Below are positions 23,101-31,564 of a DNA stretch of 47,041 nucleotides, piece by piece. The first letter of the stretch is position 1, and each line of letters starts with the position of its first letter. The translations under genes were made by a program, and so were the position numbers. The notes under the pieces were generated by a model. That model saw only the letters and a list, made by a program, of their open reading frames with translations, ran no database searches and was not told the origin of the DNA. The DNA is taken from positions 1 to 47,041 of the forward strand of contig JAKSYS010000506.1 of the NCBI GenBank assembly GCA_022925895.1, written 5' to 3'. The stretch comes from Fragilaria crotonensis. Lineage: Eukaryota; Bacillariophyta; Fragilariophyceae; Fragilariales; Fragilariaceae.

Positions 23101-24209
23101 GCACCATCCATGATGATAGTGTTTGGGACGCCTTCCCGCTGGAAGAGTAATGACAAGCCTTCGTGTGCCAGGGACTTCTTCGACATTGGAAAAGCCCGGC
23201 ACCAGCCTTCCGGCGTAGCAAATATTTGAGCATACTTGTTATTTCGGCGTGATGCCGTGTTTGATATCAATGTGTCGGTGAAGCAGTCTACGGGTAGACG
23301 CCTGTATCGTAACTGCCTATCGTTCGTCCTGAAACGTCTAGACAAGGTTGGGTGGAGAACTGTCCGGACTCCTCGCTGCGTTGTCACGTCAACCGTTCGT
23401 TTGGCAGTTTGTAGGTCGATACCCCAATTACGTGCAAGAGTGTGTGCCTCAAATTGCTTACCGGGGACGGAGGGTCGGATCCCTGCCAGTGTGACGCTAA
23501 GTGTGCGGGAAAAAGAAAGCACATCGAGTGTCGGTGTCGTTTGTTGTAAAGACAATGTCGGACCGTCATAAACAACGGTTGAAAACATGTTGGAGACCGC
23601 ACAAAGGCGGCGCAACGGAGGCGGGGCGCCTATACGGTCCCCTGTCTGCGACATGTATTTCAACAATGTCTCCTCTTGCTGTGCGAAAGAAGTATCAAAA
23701 GGGTCGTACACTGGCTCATCACTCGTTAAGGAGAAGTGAGGTAGTGACTCGTACTCCACAAGGGTGGGCTTGCGGGTCGGGAACGAAGACGTGACGCCAT
23801 GTAAGGAGAGCGGGATCACATACGGTTGATCGGAACCGTCAAAAGGGATTGCGATCGAATGGGTCAAGTCGGTAAGTTGGTCAGTTAAGAAACGAGGGCA
23901 ATCGTTTACAATAACGTCATTCAACCGAACTTGCATAGTCGATAGCAAATTGTGACTGATGTTGGGGAGGTATATTGCTTGATGGACAAGCAGAATTACC
24001 GTCTCACCAGTCACAGGGTTGTCGTATGCTAGTGCACCTGTGACTGTCCGCATGTCCTTATCAACAGGACCGTCAGGGTTGTAACCCGTCACGTTGACTG
24101 GACGATCATAGTCGTGGACAATCAGCGCGTTGCTGCCTACGGCACACTGGTCGGCGTGTGAATCCAAATCAGTTCTACTTTCGTTAGAAATCGAGACTGA
24201 GATGTCCAT
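20127..24209 (-). CDS. pol: Copia pol polyprotein (protease, integrase, chromo-like, RT, RNase H)
   Basis: A 1360-residue uninterrupted frame from ATG 24209. The aspartic protease active site is LDSHAD near residue 15. The integrase core has D in VDCFTD (~307), D in IMDGARE (~366) and E in NAAEAAIRELK (~403). A segment at ~705-755 (GWKLCVEWKDGTTSWE) resembles a chromodomain, unusual for copia elements. The RT carries YVDDIL (~994). The RNase H region has DSDHAGD, AEFVAMK and YGDNMSV (~1208-1285) and ends NPADICTK. It should process the polyprotein, copy the RNA and insert the cDNA. Upstream it is preceded in the same frame by a short open stretch ending in TGA (24249-24251). No key residue appears lost, so it may be active. 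Confidence 0.93.
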   Translation of the reverse strand: MDISVSISNESRTDLDSHADQCAVGSNALIVHDYDRPVNVTGYNPDGPVDKDMRTVTGALAYDNPVTGETVILLVHQAIYLPNISHNLLSTMQVRLNDVIVNDCPRFLTDQLTDLTHSIAIPFDGSDQPYVIPLSLHGVTSSFPTRKPTLVEYESLPHFSLTSDEPVYDPFDTSFAQQEETLLKYMSQTGDRIGAPPPLRRLCAVSNMFSTVVYDGPTLSLQQTTPTLDVLSFSRTLSVTLAGIRPSVPGKQFEAHTLARNWGIDLQTAKRTVDVTTQRGVRTVLHPTLSRRFRTNDRQLRYRRLPVDCFTDTLISNTASRRNNKYAQIFATPEGWCRAFPMSKKSLAHEGLSLLFQREGVPNTIIMDGAREQTMGLFRRKCREVGVRVRQTEPHTPWSNAAEAAIRELKKGVGRQMVRSAAPKRLWDDCLEREAYIRSHTAHDIYRLDGQVPETIVSGETADISPFALFKWYEWVLFRDTSVTYPDDTMVLGRDLGPAIDIGPAMTRKVLKQNGQVVYRSTVRALTPDEIADETMKVKRQLFTEKINSALGEGFKYEDFINDPELEDLDTPTYERYGDDDDSEMSPAPDADDEVDVDTYDQYVGAEVTLPIGDKMLSAKVQGRKRKADGKLTGKANVNPILDTRTFDVVFSDGQTAELAANVIAQSMYAMCDTEGNQFILLEGIVDHRKDDSALERADMYVQRGSNRHIRKTTKGWKLCVEWKDGTTSWERLADLKESNPVEVADYAIAHGIDGEPAFAWWVPYTLRRRNRIIAAVNARYHKRTHKFGIEVPKRFEDCLRIDRENGNTLWQDAIRKEMAKVQVAFEVLEDGTLPPPTFQEIKCHLVFDIKMEDFQRKARLVAGGHMTESPPAFVTYASVVSRESVRIALTLAALNDLEVKTADIENAYLTAPVGEKIWCRLGPEFGRDAEKMAIIVRALYGLKSAGASFRNHLADCMRHLGWSSCIADPDVWMKPEIRGDDGYKYYAYCLLYVDDILMVHHDSIRALNEIDHFFKTKPGSIRDPEYYLGAKLRLTRLPNGVCAWAMSSSKYVQAAVTNVKAYHKKHYPTRQWLKQAKGPFPLNYSPELDVTPMLDASQSTFYQSQIGVLRWCVELSRIDIITEVSELASYLAMPREGHLEAVFHLFGYLEKKHNARIVFDPTYPDIDMTVFKECDWKQYYGNVIEAIPPNAPEPRGKEVDLRLFVDSDHAGDQRTRRSRTGFLIYMNLAPITWFSKKQSTIETSVFGAEFVAMKQGMETLRGIRYKLRMMGVLLSGPSYIYGDNMSVIHNTQRPESTLKKKSNAVCYHAMREAVAMGECLTGHISTHDNPADICTKIIPGGQKRDHLVGLILYDLNDHS

Positions 24210-24251
24210 TGAACCTAATGACCGGAAAACCGCAAGAGACGCCGCCAGTCA

Positions 24252-24458
24252 CTTGGAGTCATCGGTTGTGGACTTCTTCTGACGAGTGAGAGCGGAGTTG
24301 GTGCGATTTGCACCGACTTTTGCCTTTTTCGTTGGCGTTTCCTCCACGGAGGACACGGAATTGCTGGAGCCAGCCGTGTGATTATCGTCAACTCCAGTCT
24401 TGCTCATCTGCATCACAAGGTGGTTTTTGGTGACTTGAAAAAAATAAATTGAGTTCAA
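24252..24458 (-). CDS. Short lysine-rich frame before pol (possible linker exon)
   Basis: A frame in phase with pol, ending in TGA at 24249-24251, with basic segments (TPTKKAKVG) that could act as nuclear localisation signals. From MSKTGVDDN (24407) it is 52 codons. It may be the 3' exon of a gag-pol transcript, or a stand-alone leftover. The stop is followed by CTG, and the frame stays open from there to the pol ATG. Confidence 0.4.
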
Positions 24459-25653
24459 AATATATTGATAGTGAACGGGGACTATTCACCAAATAAAACT
24501 ATAATCAACATTTATGTTGATTATTCATCGTTTATTTTAGTATGACGTTTTAAAATAATTACATACATCACTTGTTTTGTTGAGTTAGATCACCGTGTGT
24601 ATTGTGTCTACAATGTTTAAATTGATAACTATGACAATGTGAAATTCATAACAAGCTTAAAACTCTGAGTACATACACACTAATTTTAAATGTATCACGT
24701 ACATCATATTTTTTGTTGATTTATATCACCATGTAGATTGAGTGGCTGACATGTAAATTGAATACTACAACAATTTCCATTCAAAACTAGCATTAAACTC
24801 TGAGTTCACACACACAACTCTGATCGAATCAAGTTTGAAACCAGATTGTTGCTCCACCTCTTCTCCCTCATCCGAAGTCCACAATACACCACCAATGACA
24901 GCAACATTCTTTCTGGCTCAACCCTTATGGTGCCAGAAGCAAGTCAATCCTTGTTGCCTCCATCTGCATTGTGATGACAGTTGCAGTGTCCTCATTCTCC
25001 GAACAAGGACACCACAATTCTCGAATGTTGGTGCTTTTGCCATTAGAGGATTGAGGTGTCGTTGTTTTCTTGATCAGTCTTGTCGTTGTTGCTGTTGTGT
25101 GTGTTACACATACATTTTTGTGATTTGAATCCAGTTCGAGCATCCGCATTTTGAATTCCTGTAGCGATGTACAGAAGTCCTACGAGCACAACCTCTGGTA
25201 ATTTTTGTTACAATTTCAAACCGGACAGAGCTGGAAGAGTAAATTTTTAAATTCCAGCCATTCACCGGACATTCTTATCCTTTTAAGTAAGAAATGACTT
25301 TTTATGGTGATATGAAAACACCAAGTCAACCTCTTGGAAAAACGGTTGCTACTGCAGAAACAAATTTATGTTTTTGTTGACTCCAGTAGAAATGAATTTA
25401 TGGAATCCACCGTGGGTTGACTCCCAAAGAAATAAACTTATTGGATCCACCGATTTTGTTTACTTCTCAAAAATTAAATTTGTAATAGTTTTATAAGTCA
25501 TCGATTCTATCACCAACTCAAAAGAACCATTACATTTAATACGTTAACATCTTAATATAAAAAATAAATACGTAGATATCACTTTTTAATGTTGAAAATG
25601 ACCATAATCATAACTATAAACAGTCATTATTGACTACAAGTAGATCAACTCAC
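24408..25653 (-). other. AT-rich spacer between gag and pol, candidate intron
   Basis: 1246 bases, much more AT-rich than gag or pol. It begins AAA|GTGAGT, a strong donor that overlaps the last gag codons, and ends GATGCAG|ATG, a phase-matched acceptor that would put gag in frame with the short pre-pol exon. It contains two diverged ~125-bp tandem units (about 24556-24680 and 24687-24814). Splicing is predicted, not shown. The pyrimidine tract next to this acceptor is weak; a stronger one precedes CAAG at ~24434, out of frame. Confidence 0.4.
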
Positions 25654-27303
25654 TTTATGCCATGTTGTGATGTGTTTCGCCAATTGGGAAACTTGGCGAT
25701 TCATGACCTTCCTGAGATTCTTGATCACCTCGGCCTTCGCCTTATTGCCGTCGGTCCTGACTTTGCTGTCCTTCGCGCCAGGTTTATGGCCCCGCTTGAG
25801 GCGCTTGGAAGCGAGCTCCTTCTTCTGATCAGCAGAGAGCGCGGCGTATTCGTCCTTGGTGTAATAGCGGTCCTCAATCGCACCGGCCTTGCGCTTTCCG
25901 CCACTTGTCTTTAGTTCCGAAATGTTGACAGTGTTATTGGGCCGGGTCTTGGTTGTTTGGCGTATATAATCTTGATACAAGGTTACACAGCCGTCAAAAT
26001 CAAGTCGCAGCCTTTCGTCTGACATGATTCGTGTCTTGACTGCGTCAAACTTATCGGTTTTGATGCCATCAAGTAGGTAGCGTACCTTGGATCGTGGATC
26101 TATCCCCGTGTAACCGTGTTCCACCAGTCCCTCCATAATCGAGTGCTGTTGCTTGTGGACATTGACGTACTTCTCGAAATCCCAACGGCGTTGCTCACCA
26201 TTGTAGACGGTTGACTTTAACTTGTCTTCGGCCATCGCGGCCATGTTGTCGACATTGTTAGGTCCAAGATAATGCAAGTAAAGACTGTTGTAAGCCATGC
26301 GACCATCACGAGTTTTCTGCGCCGGTTTGACATATGTCCAACAGGACAGGTCACGTGTAATTCGAGAGATGATTTCCCATACCTTTTCGCGGTTTATAAT
26401 GTAGGTGGGATCCAGAGTTCGCACCCCTGCAGTGTTGACGACATAATGAGGCACCCCTGCAGTGTTGACGACATAATGAGGCGCCCTTGCAATCATCTGA
26501 TCCTGAATAGTTGGATAAGTCAGGTCGGCATCGTCGGGCACTTCAATGTCTTTACGAGTGACGTAGGCAAGTGGGATTTTGCGTTCCCCCAGAACCGAAC
26601 GGAGGTATTCGTCGATCGCCTCCATCGTCTTTGGCCAATCTTTGGCGTTGATCGTTGGGAAATCCTCTGGCTTCTTGTATGAAGCCTCGAACTCTCGGAG
26701 TTCACGAAGTTCTCGGATCGCATCGAGGGTGACGTCGGGGGCATTAACAGTCTTGCTGATTCGAGCTTGATGACGCAAATAGAAGGCAAGCAGCTTTAGG
26801 TGGCCTTCAGCTCGTTGGTTGACATTCACGCCAGGGTTTGGTATGTTAACGGCACCTCCAACGGCGCCTCCCGGTGGGGCAGGAATCAGTCCCCCAGGCC
26901 GGCGGATTACCTTAATGAGGCTTTCGATCTCATCGTCGCTAAGCAGCCTTATTTCTTCAAGGGTGTCCAAACCCTGTTCTTCAACAAGGGCTTGAGCGGC
27001 AGCTTCAGTAAAACCAATGCGGGTCATGACCGCGCGCATTACCGCATTGTTCATGTTGACACCAGGGATAGCAGCGCCACGAAAGAGTGAGGACAACGCC
27101 GGTCGTTGACCCAGCAGAGGTACTGATTTCCCCAGTCCGTTGATCCGTTTTAGCCGTTCAACGGTGATCAAATTAAGCTTAGCGTCGGTTGTGCCAGGAA
27201 ATATTGAAATTCGGTATATATAAATATATGTCCTGGTGTCCAGCACTAAGCTGCACCTAACGGTTGTGGTGCGAGTCGAATTCGTCCACGATGGTATGGA
27301 CAT
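25645..27303 (-). CDS. gag: Copia gag protein
   Basis: A 552-residue intact frame. The first ATG is at 27303, but the N-terminal ~35 residues are encoded by a TATATATA-rich stretch (TYIYIYRIS), so the true start may be lower, for example MNNAVMRAV near 27054. That part (RIGFTEAAAQALVEEQGLD) looks like a small helical SAM-like domain. Then come a Pro/Gly hinge (PAPPGGAVGGAV), a helical capsid-like region and a basic C-terminus (KRLKRGHKPGAKDSK). No CCHC zinc knuckle is visible. A perfect 30-bp duplication (26421-26480) repeats ten residues. Position before pol in an LTR element and lack of enzyme motifs support gag. Confidence 0.8.
   Translation of the reverse strand: MSIPSWTNSTRTTTVRCSLVLDTRTYIYIYRISIFPGTTDAKLNLITVERLKRINGLGKSVPLLGQRPALSSLFRGAAIPGVNMNNAVMRAVMTRIGFTEAAAQALVEEQGLDTLEEIRLLSDDEIESLIKVIRRPGGLIPAPPGGAVGGAVNIPNPGVNVNQRAEGHLKLLAFYLRHQARISKTVNAPDVTLDAIRELRELREFEASYKKPEDFPTINAKDWPKTMEAIDEYLRSVLGERKIPLAYVTRKDIEVPDDADLTYPTIQDQMIARAPHYVVNTAGVPHYVVNTAGVRTLDPTYIINREKVWEIISRITRDLSCWTYVKPAQKTRDGRMAYNSLYLHYLGPNNVDNMAAMAEDKLKSTVYNGEQRRWDFEKYVNVHKQQHSIMEGLVEHGYTGIDPRSKVRYLLDGIKTDKFDAVKTRIMSDERLRLDFDGCVTLYQDYIRQTTKTRPNNTVNISELKTSGGKRKAGAIEDRYYTKDEYAALSADQKKELASKRLKRGHKPGAKDSKVRTDGNKAKAEVIKNLRKVMNRQVSQLAKHITTWHKVS
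26421..26480. repeat. 30-bp tandem duplication inside gag
   Basis: Two identical adjacent 30-base units, in frame, so gag gains the ten-residue repeat PHYVVNTAGV. The copies are identical, implying a recent change. Confidence 0.95.
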
Positions 27304-27569
27304 GGGTCAAGGCGCCCCTTGGGCCCCATCGAGGTTGCCAGATTCGGTTTGACATTCAGGTGTATCGGGATGCAGAGACCACCGGATACCCTCCCAGGCT
27401 ACATGCTCCATCAATCATGTTTGAGTTCACTGGAAGTGGGCAGTTCGAAGCATACCTAGGCATAATAATGGTCGAACAGCAGAACAACGTGACTTGAGAG
27501 TATGCGGATCCCTCATCCTGGGATGATCTACAAACCACGGAATAACGAAAAGGCATGGCGTCAATGCCC

Positions 27570-27596
27570 GTCCCAGAGCGATTGGGTCTGATAAAC
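27570..27596 (-). other. Copia primer-binding site
   Basis: On the sense strand directly after the 5' LTR the sequence is GTTTATCAGACCC. It partly matches the initiator tRNA-Met complement common in copia elements (TGGTATCAGAGC). The match is imperfect, so the primer identity is tentative. Confidence 0.5.
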
Positions 27597-27760
27597 TGAG
27601 TAAAAACAGTCGTACAGAACATGGGAAACATGCGATAGCGTAACATCGTAAAAGGTATTATAACAGGAGAGCAAGCACACAAGCCTACTTATCGCCGTGT
27701 ACCAGTACACCGTTGGACTGTTACAGTGCTACTGGTTCGCAATACGGATACATTAAATCA
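27597..27760 (-). repeat. Copia 5' LTR (164 bp)
   Basis: Same sequence as 19809-19972, followed on the right by TCCG (27761-27764). The sense strand contains TTATAATACC, a possible TATA element. Confidence 0.93.
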
Positions 27761-27966
27761 TCCGGACAACAAAACTTCGTACGAAGTTCCAAGGGCACAT
27801 AACCAGATAATTTCAGCTTCGATTTTCTTGACCCCGAGTGTCGTCCGGACAAGAAATTTTAGTTCGAAGTGTCCAAGTTCTGAACTCCCAAGTTTCCGAC
27901 GAAGGTCGAAGGTGAGTACAATATGTACAGCAGCTTTACATACAGAGTACCACGTACAGTACCTGG
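27761..27966. other. Short spacer between the copia element and transposon A
   Basis: No gene. It contains two related words starting GTCCGGACAA.AAA (about 27758 and 27848) and the palindrome CTTCGTACGAAG. It is the right flank of the copia insertion. Confidence 0.4.
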
Positions 27967-27968
27967 TA

Positions 27969-30900
27969 CAGCAGGTTTCATGCTAGACCGTCCTGGCGTA
28001 CCCCCACGCACAATTTATACTAAGTATACAAAGTCCCACAGTAAAATTCTGAAAGATTTTTTGCAATCGAACTCCCTCCTTGACGAGCGACGACGTATCA
28101 TAAAGAGCATCATTCCACATCTTCATCAGGACTTCTTCTTGCTTCATTTGCTTCCCTTAACTGAGAATTGACAAAGCCACGGTCAAAATCAAGGGCGCAT
28201 CGGTGTCCTTTAAAGGCTTTCATGAGCCTCTCAATCTCATTGTACAAAAGCTCTTGTTTTATATGAGTTGGAATGGCAGCGTGAGTACCAGCACCAGCTG
28301 AATTCGCTTCTTCAAGTTTCTGATCAAGATAGTGGTAAGTGCAAATATATGCACGCGCTCTTGCAGCGAACTTTTCTATTCTCACTCTGCTTAGAACATC
28401 CACAGGGCATGTGCATTCTCTTACAAGTTCTTTGAAGTTCTCTCGCCCTCGCTTTCGGGACACTGGAACTCGTCGGTAGAATGACTTCGCATGTGCCCAG
28501 CTGTATTCTATGCCTTCACCAGCAAGTTCAGCATGAAATTTTGGCGTCAGCTCAACACGAACTCCAAGTTGAGTGCCCAAATATTGGAGAGCAGTTTCCT
28601 CTGTCTTAAAATCCACACACTCCGCCATAAGATGCCGAAGGGAGTATTGTAAGTCGACATGTCCTGATGTTGGATCCTTGCGTCCGTCCAATGTATACCT
28701 CCCTAATGACCCTTCCAAAATCAACCCCCGCTCCCAAAGGACTTGCAGAAGGCCTTTAGGCTTTCCTTGCCACCCTGCGATGACTCCTTGCTTCTCTTCG
28801 AACACGTCGATGCCATGTCGCCTTGCAAATGTTTGTAACTCTTTCCTTGTGTAGCCCCGTTGTTCTGGCATCTCAACTCCAGCTTCGGACAGAGCTTTGA
28901 TTAAGAGCTTCTTTGACCGTTCAACTTGCCTGCTCGTCCCTGTTGCTGTATCATGTCTCTGAGCTTCTCTCTGATCATGGGAGAGGTACCATGGACCAGA
29001 ATCGTGTGGTTGGAAAACCATGGACTGAGTGTCGCCAACGTTTAGTTTTGGTGAGTGCGAGCCAAGGTAACCATCTGCTTGTAAAATCATTGTGTCTCTC
29101 ATCATTGGCTGTGCCCCTCCGAAGGTTCGGGGTCATGACATATGAAATGCACTCAGAGCTCCGCTTCGCTTGCGTGCGTGACCCTGACTATGATCAAACA
29201 AGAAGACAAAATCGTATTCAGAATATAGAACCTGCAAACAATCCACGACATCTTCGAATTGCAAGCTCATGTGATAACTGTTCCAATAACCCTCGTTGTT
29301 GGCTCCGATGTAGAGATACTTGACAAACGGCGATTCAGTTAACAGCGGTTTTTGGGTCGTCTTTAAAATCTCCATGGCAGCGTGAGTGTCAAGGTAAGTC
29401 TTGTGTGTTCCTCGCCTTTCATCATTGACCTTCGCTAACTCTTCCGCCGTCATCTCCCGTCCGAAGCCAAACTCTCTCGCAACGAAGGCAGAAAGCATAT
29501 CATAGCCGTCGCCATCGGACTTCGGGAGCAACGGGCGTTGCCCTTTTTGGTCCTGTCCATGTCTTGCTTCCAAGCAAGTACTGAGCGAAGACGCTCTCGT
29601 CTTGGCCAACTATCATCAAAGGCCGTGCCTGCAAGGAAACGCGAATGCTTTTTGTTGGTGTTATCTTGTCGGTGTTGTCGTGATCAGCAGTCCTCTCGTT
29701 CTTTCTTGTTGCTTGATTCCAGTAGTCAATATGGAATTCAATCCTGTCCTGGTTCCCGATAATATCATGATACAAATAACCGAATGTGAGATTAAGATTC
29801 ATTGCCTTTGCTTCATCAACCGATACTTGCACCCAGCGTTTACAGTAGGGCTCAAATTCTGTTAGATAACGTTTGCAGAATATTCGCCGATTGGCTACCA
29901 CATCATCACGTTCATGGCCGTCAACGTAAAAGCTCTTTTTCCTTGAATCGTAGTTAAAACCGAGACATCGCATCCACCGCCAAGTTGTCGTCAAACCTAC
30001 AGACTCCAGTCTGTGAGCATTTAAGAAGGAACGGATTGGTGTGTTGGCATCCTCATCTGGCAGTTCAGCACCCGCAGCATTGCCTGTAGTAGTGTCAGTA
30101 GTACTCGCTGGTGGTGTCACCACACCATTTTCTTCGCTCCGCCAAGTTCTTGCTAGCCTTGGAATCACTGATGTGACAAGGAAATCGTGAACTCGCTCTA
30201 TAGTTAGTGTTGCTAAGTTCTTGATGCCGAAGGAGACAATCTGGTCCTTGGCATCGGGAAACAGTTCGAGCAACCGCGGGAGTGGACGTTTTCCACATTG
30301 AACATACGGATTGGGGTGCGGAAAACCCTCAAATTGCCTGAACACCTTGTTCCAATTTGCAACGGTCTTGAAGAACGTTGCCTGACGGAGTCCAAGGCTA
30401 TTCAGAACCTTGCATGCCTGCTTACAACAATCATGCCATGTTATCTGATTCATGTTGGTCAACGCTATCTGGTACGCACAACAAAGGAAGGTCGCCCGTT
30501 GTCGAATCTCAAAAATCTCGACCTTGGTGCAGAAGTTGTTCTCGTCCCTGCCGATTAATATGTTTCTCCAGCCGTCCTCACAGTCATGCACAGATTGTAG
30601 CAGTCCTATCCGTCGCTTAACTGCCTCATGTGCAGTTTCGTTGCTGCATTGCCTCGCCTCGCCGCCATCGTTGTCGGTACTGACAGCTGGTGGTGGTGTC
30701 AAAGCTCTCGTTATCCTTGTTGGACGAAAGAGTCGACGTGCTTCAGGGCTATCAGGCCAGTATGACATTGGTACGACAGAATCCTCCTCCCTATGCTCTA
30801 ATCTTGGGCGTTTCTGTGGTGACGGCTGTTCGTTAATTGCTTCTGCACACACATCATCCAAATTGGTAGATTCAGTCGTGTCGACACGAGTTGCGAGAGT

Positions 30901-31550
30901 GATTGCTGGTCTCGCTCTTGTTGAAGGAATGATAAGGGCATTTGATGCCGTTTCCAGCACTCTTTCCTTCCAAGCCTTATTCAAGGGATACGGATAGCTT
31001 ACCTGCCTTGTTTCATTCGTCAAATAATAAAAGTGTTGATGATTGTAGTTGATTCTGAAGACTCCGCTCTGATTTGACCCGTCAAATCTTGACATGACGG
31101 ATCCGAATGTAGCGGCCTTGGACATTGCCGTATTAAACTTTCGAACGTCAATGACAATTGCGGGATCAATGTGTCCCGTTTTTTTAAGTGCTTCAACCCA
31201 TGTTGACGCAGGGAGCCAGCAGTTTGACAATCGAGGTCCGTACACAGGATCGGCGCGAATCAACATCACAGCATTCACAAAAATAGTGTAAATGCCTTGG
31301 TCAGCCATCTTGACTATCAACCCAACTTCGTCAGATCGACTCTAAAGTGTATTGAGAAGGCAATTGTCAGGGTTGGGTTGATAGATCAGAGTGCAATGTT
31401 GTGTTGAGCGGCATGAAATCTCATTGTGGAATGCCTTGCTTCCAACACGAGAATATTCTCATTTGATTACGTCATAACTAAAATTCTATTGGCTACACGT
31501 ATGTTTTGTACTGGGTGCTGCGCCAGGTTTCTTGGTGATGAAACCTGCTG
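27969..31550 (-). mobile_element. TA-target DNA transposon A, 3.58 kb
   Basis: Terminal inverted repeats CAGCAGGTTTCA at both ends, flanked by TA at 27967-27968 and 31551-31552. Subterminal similarity continues inside (A.CCTGGCG). It carries one degenerate transposase gene on the minus strand. TA duplication plus a DDE transposase places it in the broad IS630/Tc1/mariner group, but its length and its ~1000-residue transposase are far above the usual ~1.3-2.4 kb and ~340 residues. Confidence 0.85.
28110..31308 (-). pseudogene. Large DDE transposase of element A (two lesions)
   Basis: Start ATG at 31308 (MADQGIYTIF). The N-terminal ~500 residues contain a conserved unknown region and the block FYVDGHERDDVV. 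The DDE core follows: first Asp in VGQDESVF, second in FLFDHSQGHARK, third acidic in LTPKFHAELAGEGIEYSW, then RARAYICTYHYLD and GHRCALDFD. Between the second and third catalytic residues is a SAP-like stretch (TRKELQTFARRHGIDVF). There are two breaks: an extra A in the run at ~29551-29555 and an in-frame TGA at ~29130. The block order resembles a large DDE transposase family known from basidiomycete fungi (PKFHCELN.IE..W). It is the least damaged of the three copies here. Confidence 0.8.
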
Positions 31551-31564
31551 TACAGCAGGTTTCA
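31539..31564. repeat. Head-to-head junction of transposons A and B
   Basis: A perfect 26-base palindrome: the inverted repeat TGAAACCTGCTG of A, a single TA, and the inverted repeat CAGCAGGTTTCA of B. The two elements share one target dinucleotide. Confidence 0.9.

Larger units (their letters stand above)
19809..27760 (-). mobile_element. Complete Ty1/copia LTR retrotransposon (CoDi-like), 7.95 kb
   Basis: Bounded by 164-bp direct repeats starting TG and ending CA that appear identical by eye, with TCCG on both outer sides (19805-19808 and 27761-27764). The sense direction is right to left: 5' LTR, primer site, gag, an AT-rich spacer, pol, polypurine tract, 3' LTR. Identical LTRs and intact gag and pol frames point to recent insertion. 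The order protease-integrase-RT-RNase H identifies Ty1/copia. The long pol and the DSHAD protease motif fit diatom CoDi-type elements. Confidence 0.93.

Noticed and set aside
19809-27760. Ty3/gypsy classification suggested by the chromo-like segment
   Set aside because: Integrase precedes RT and the protease and RT motifs are of copia type.
29130-29560. Programmed frameshift or stop readthrough in transposase A
   Set aside because: Element B has lesions at different bases and no shared slippery site, so independent decay is simpler.
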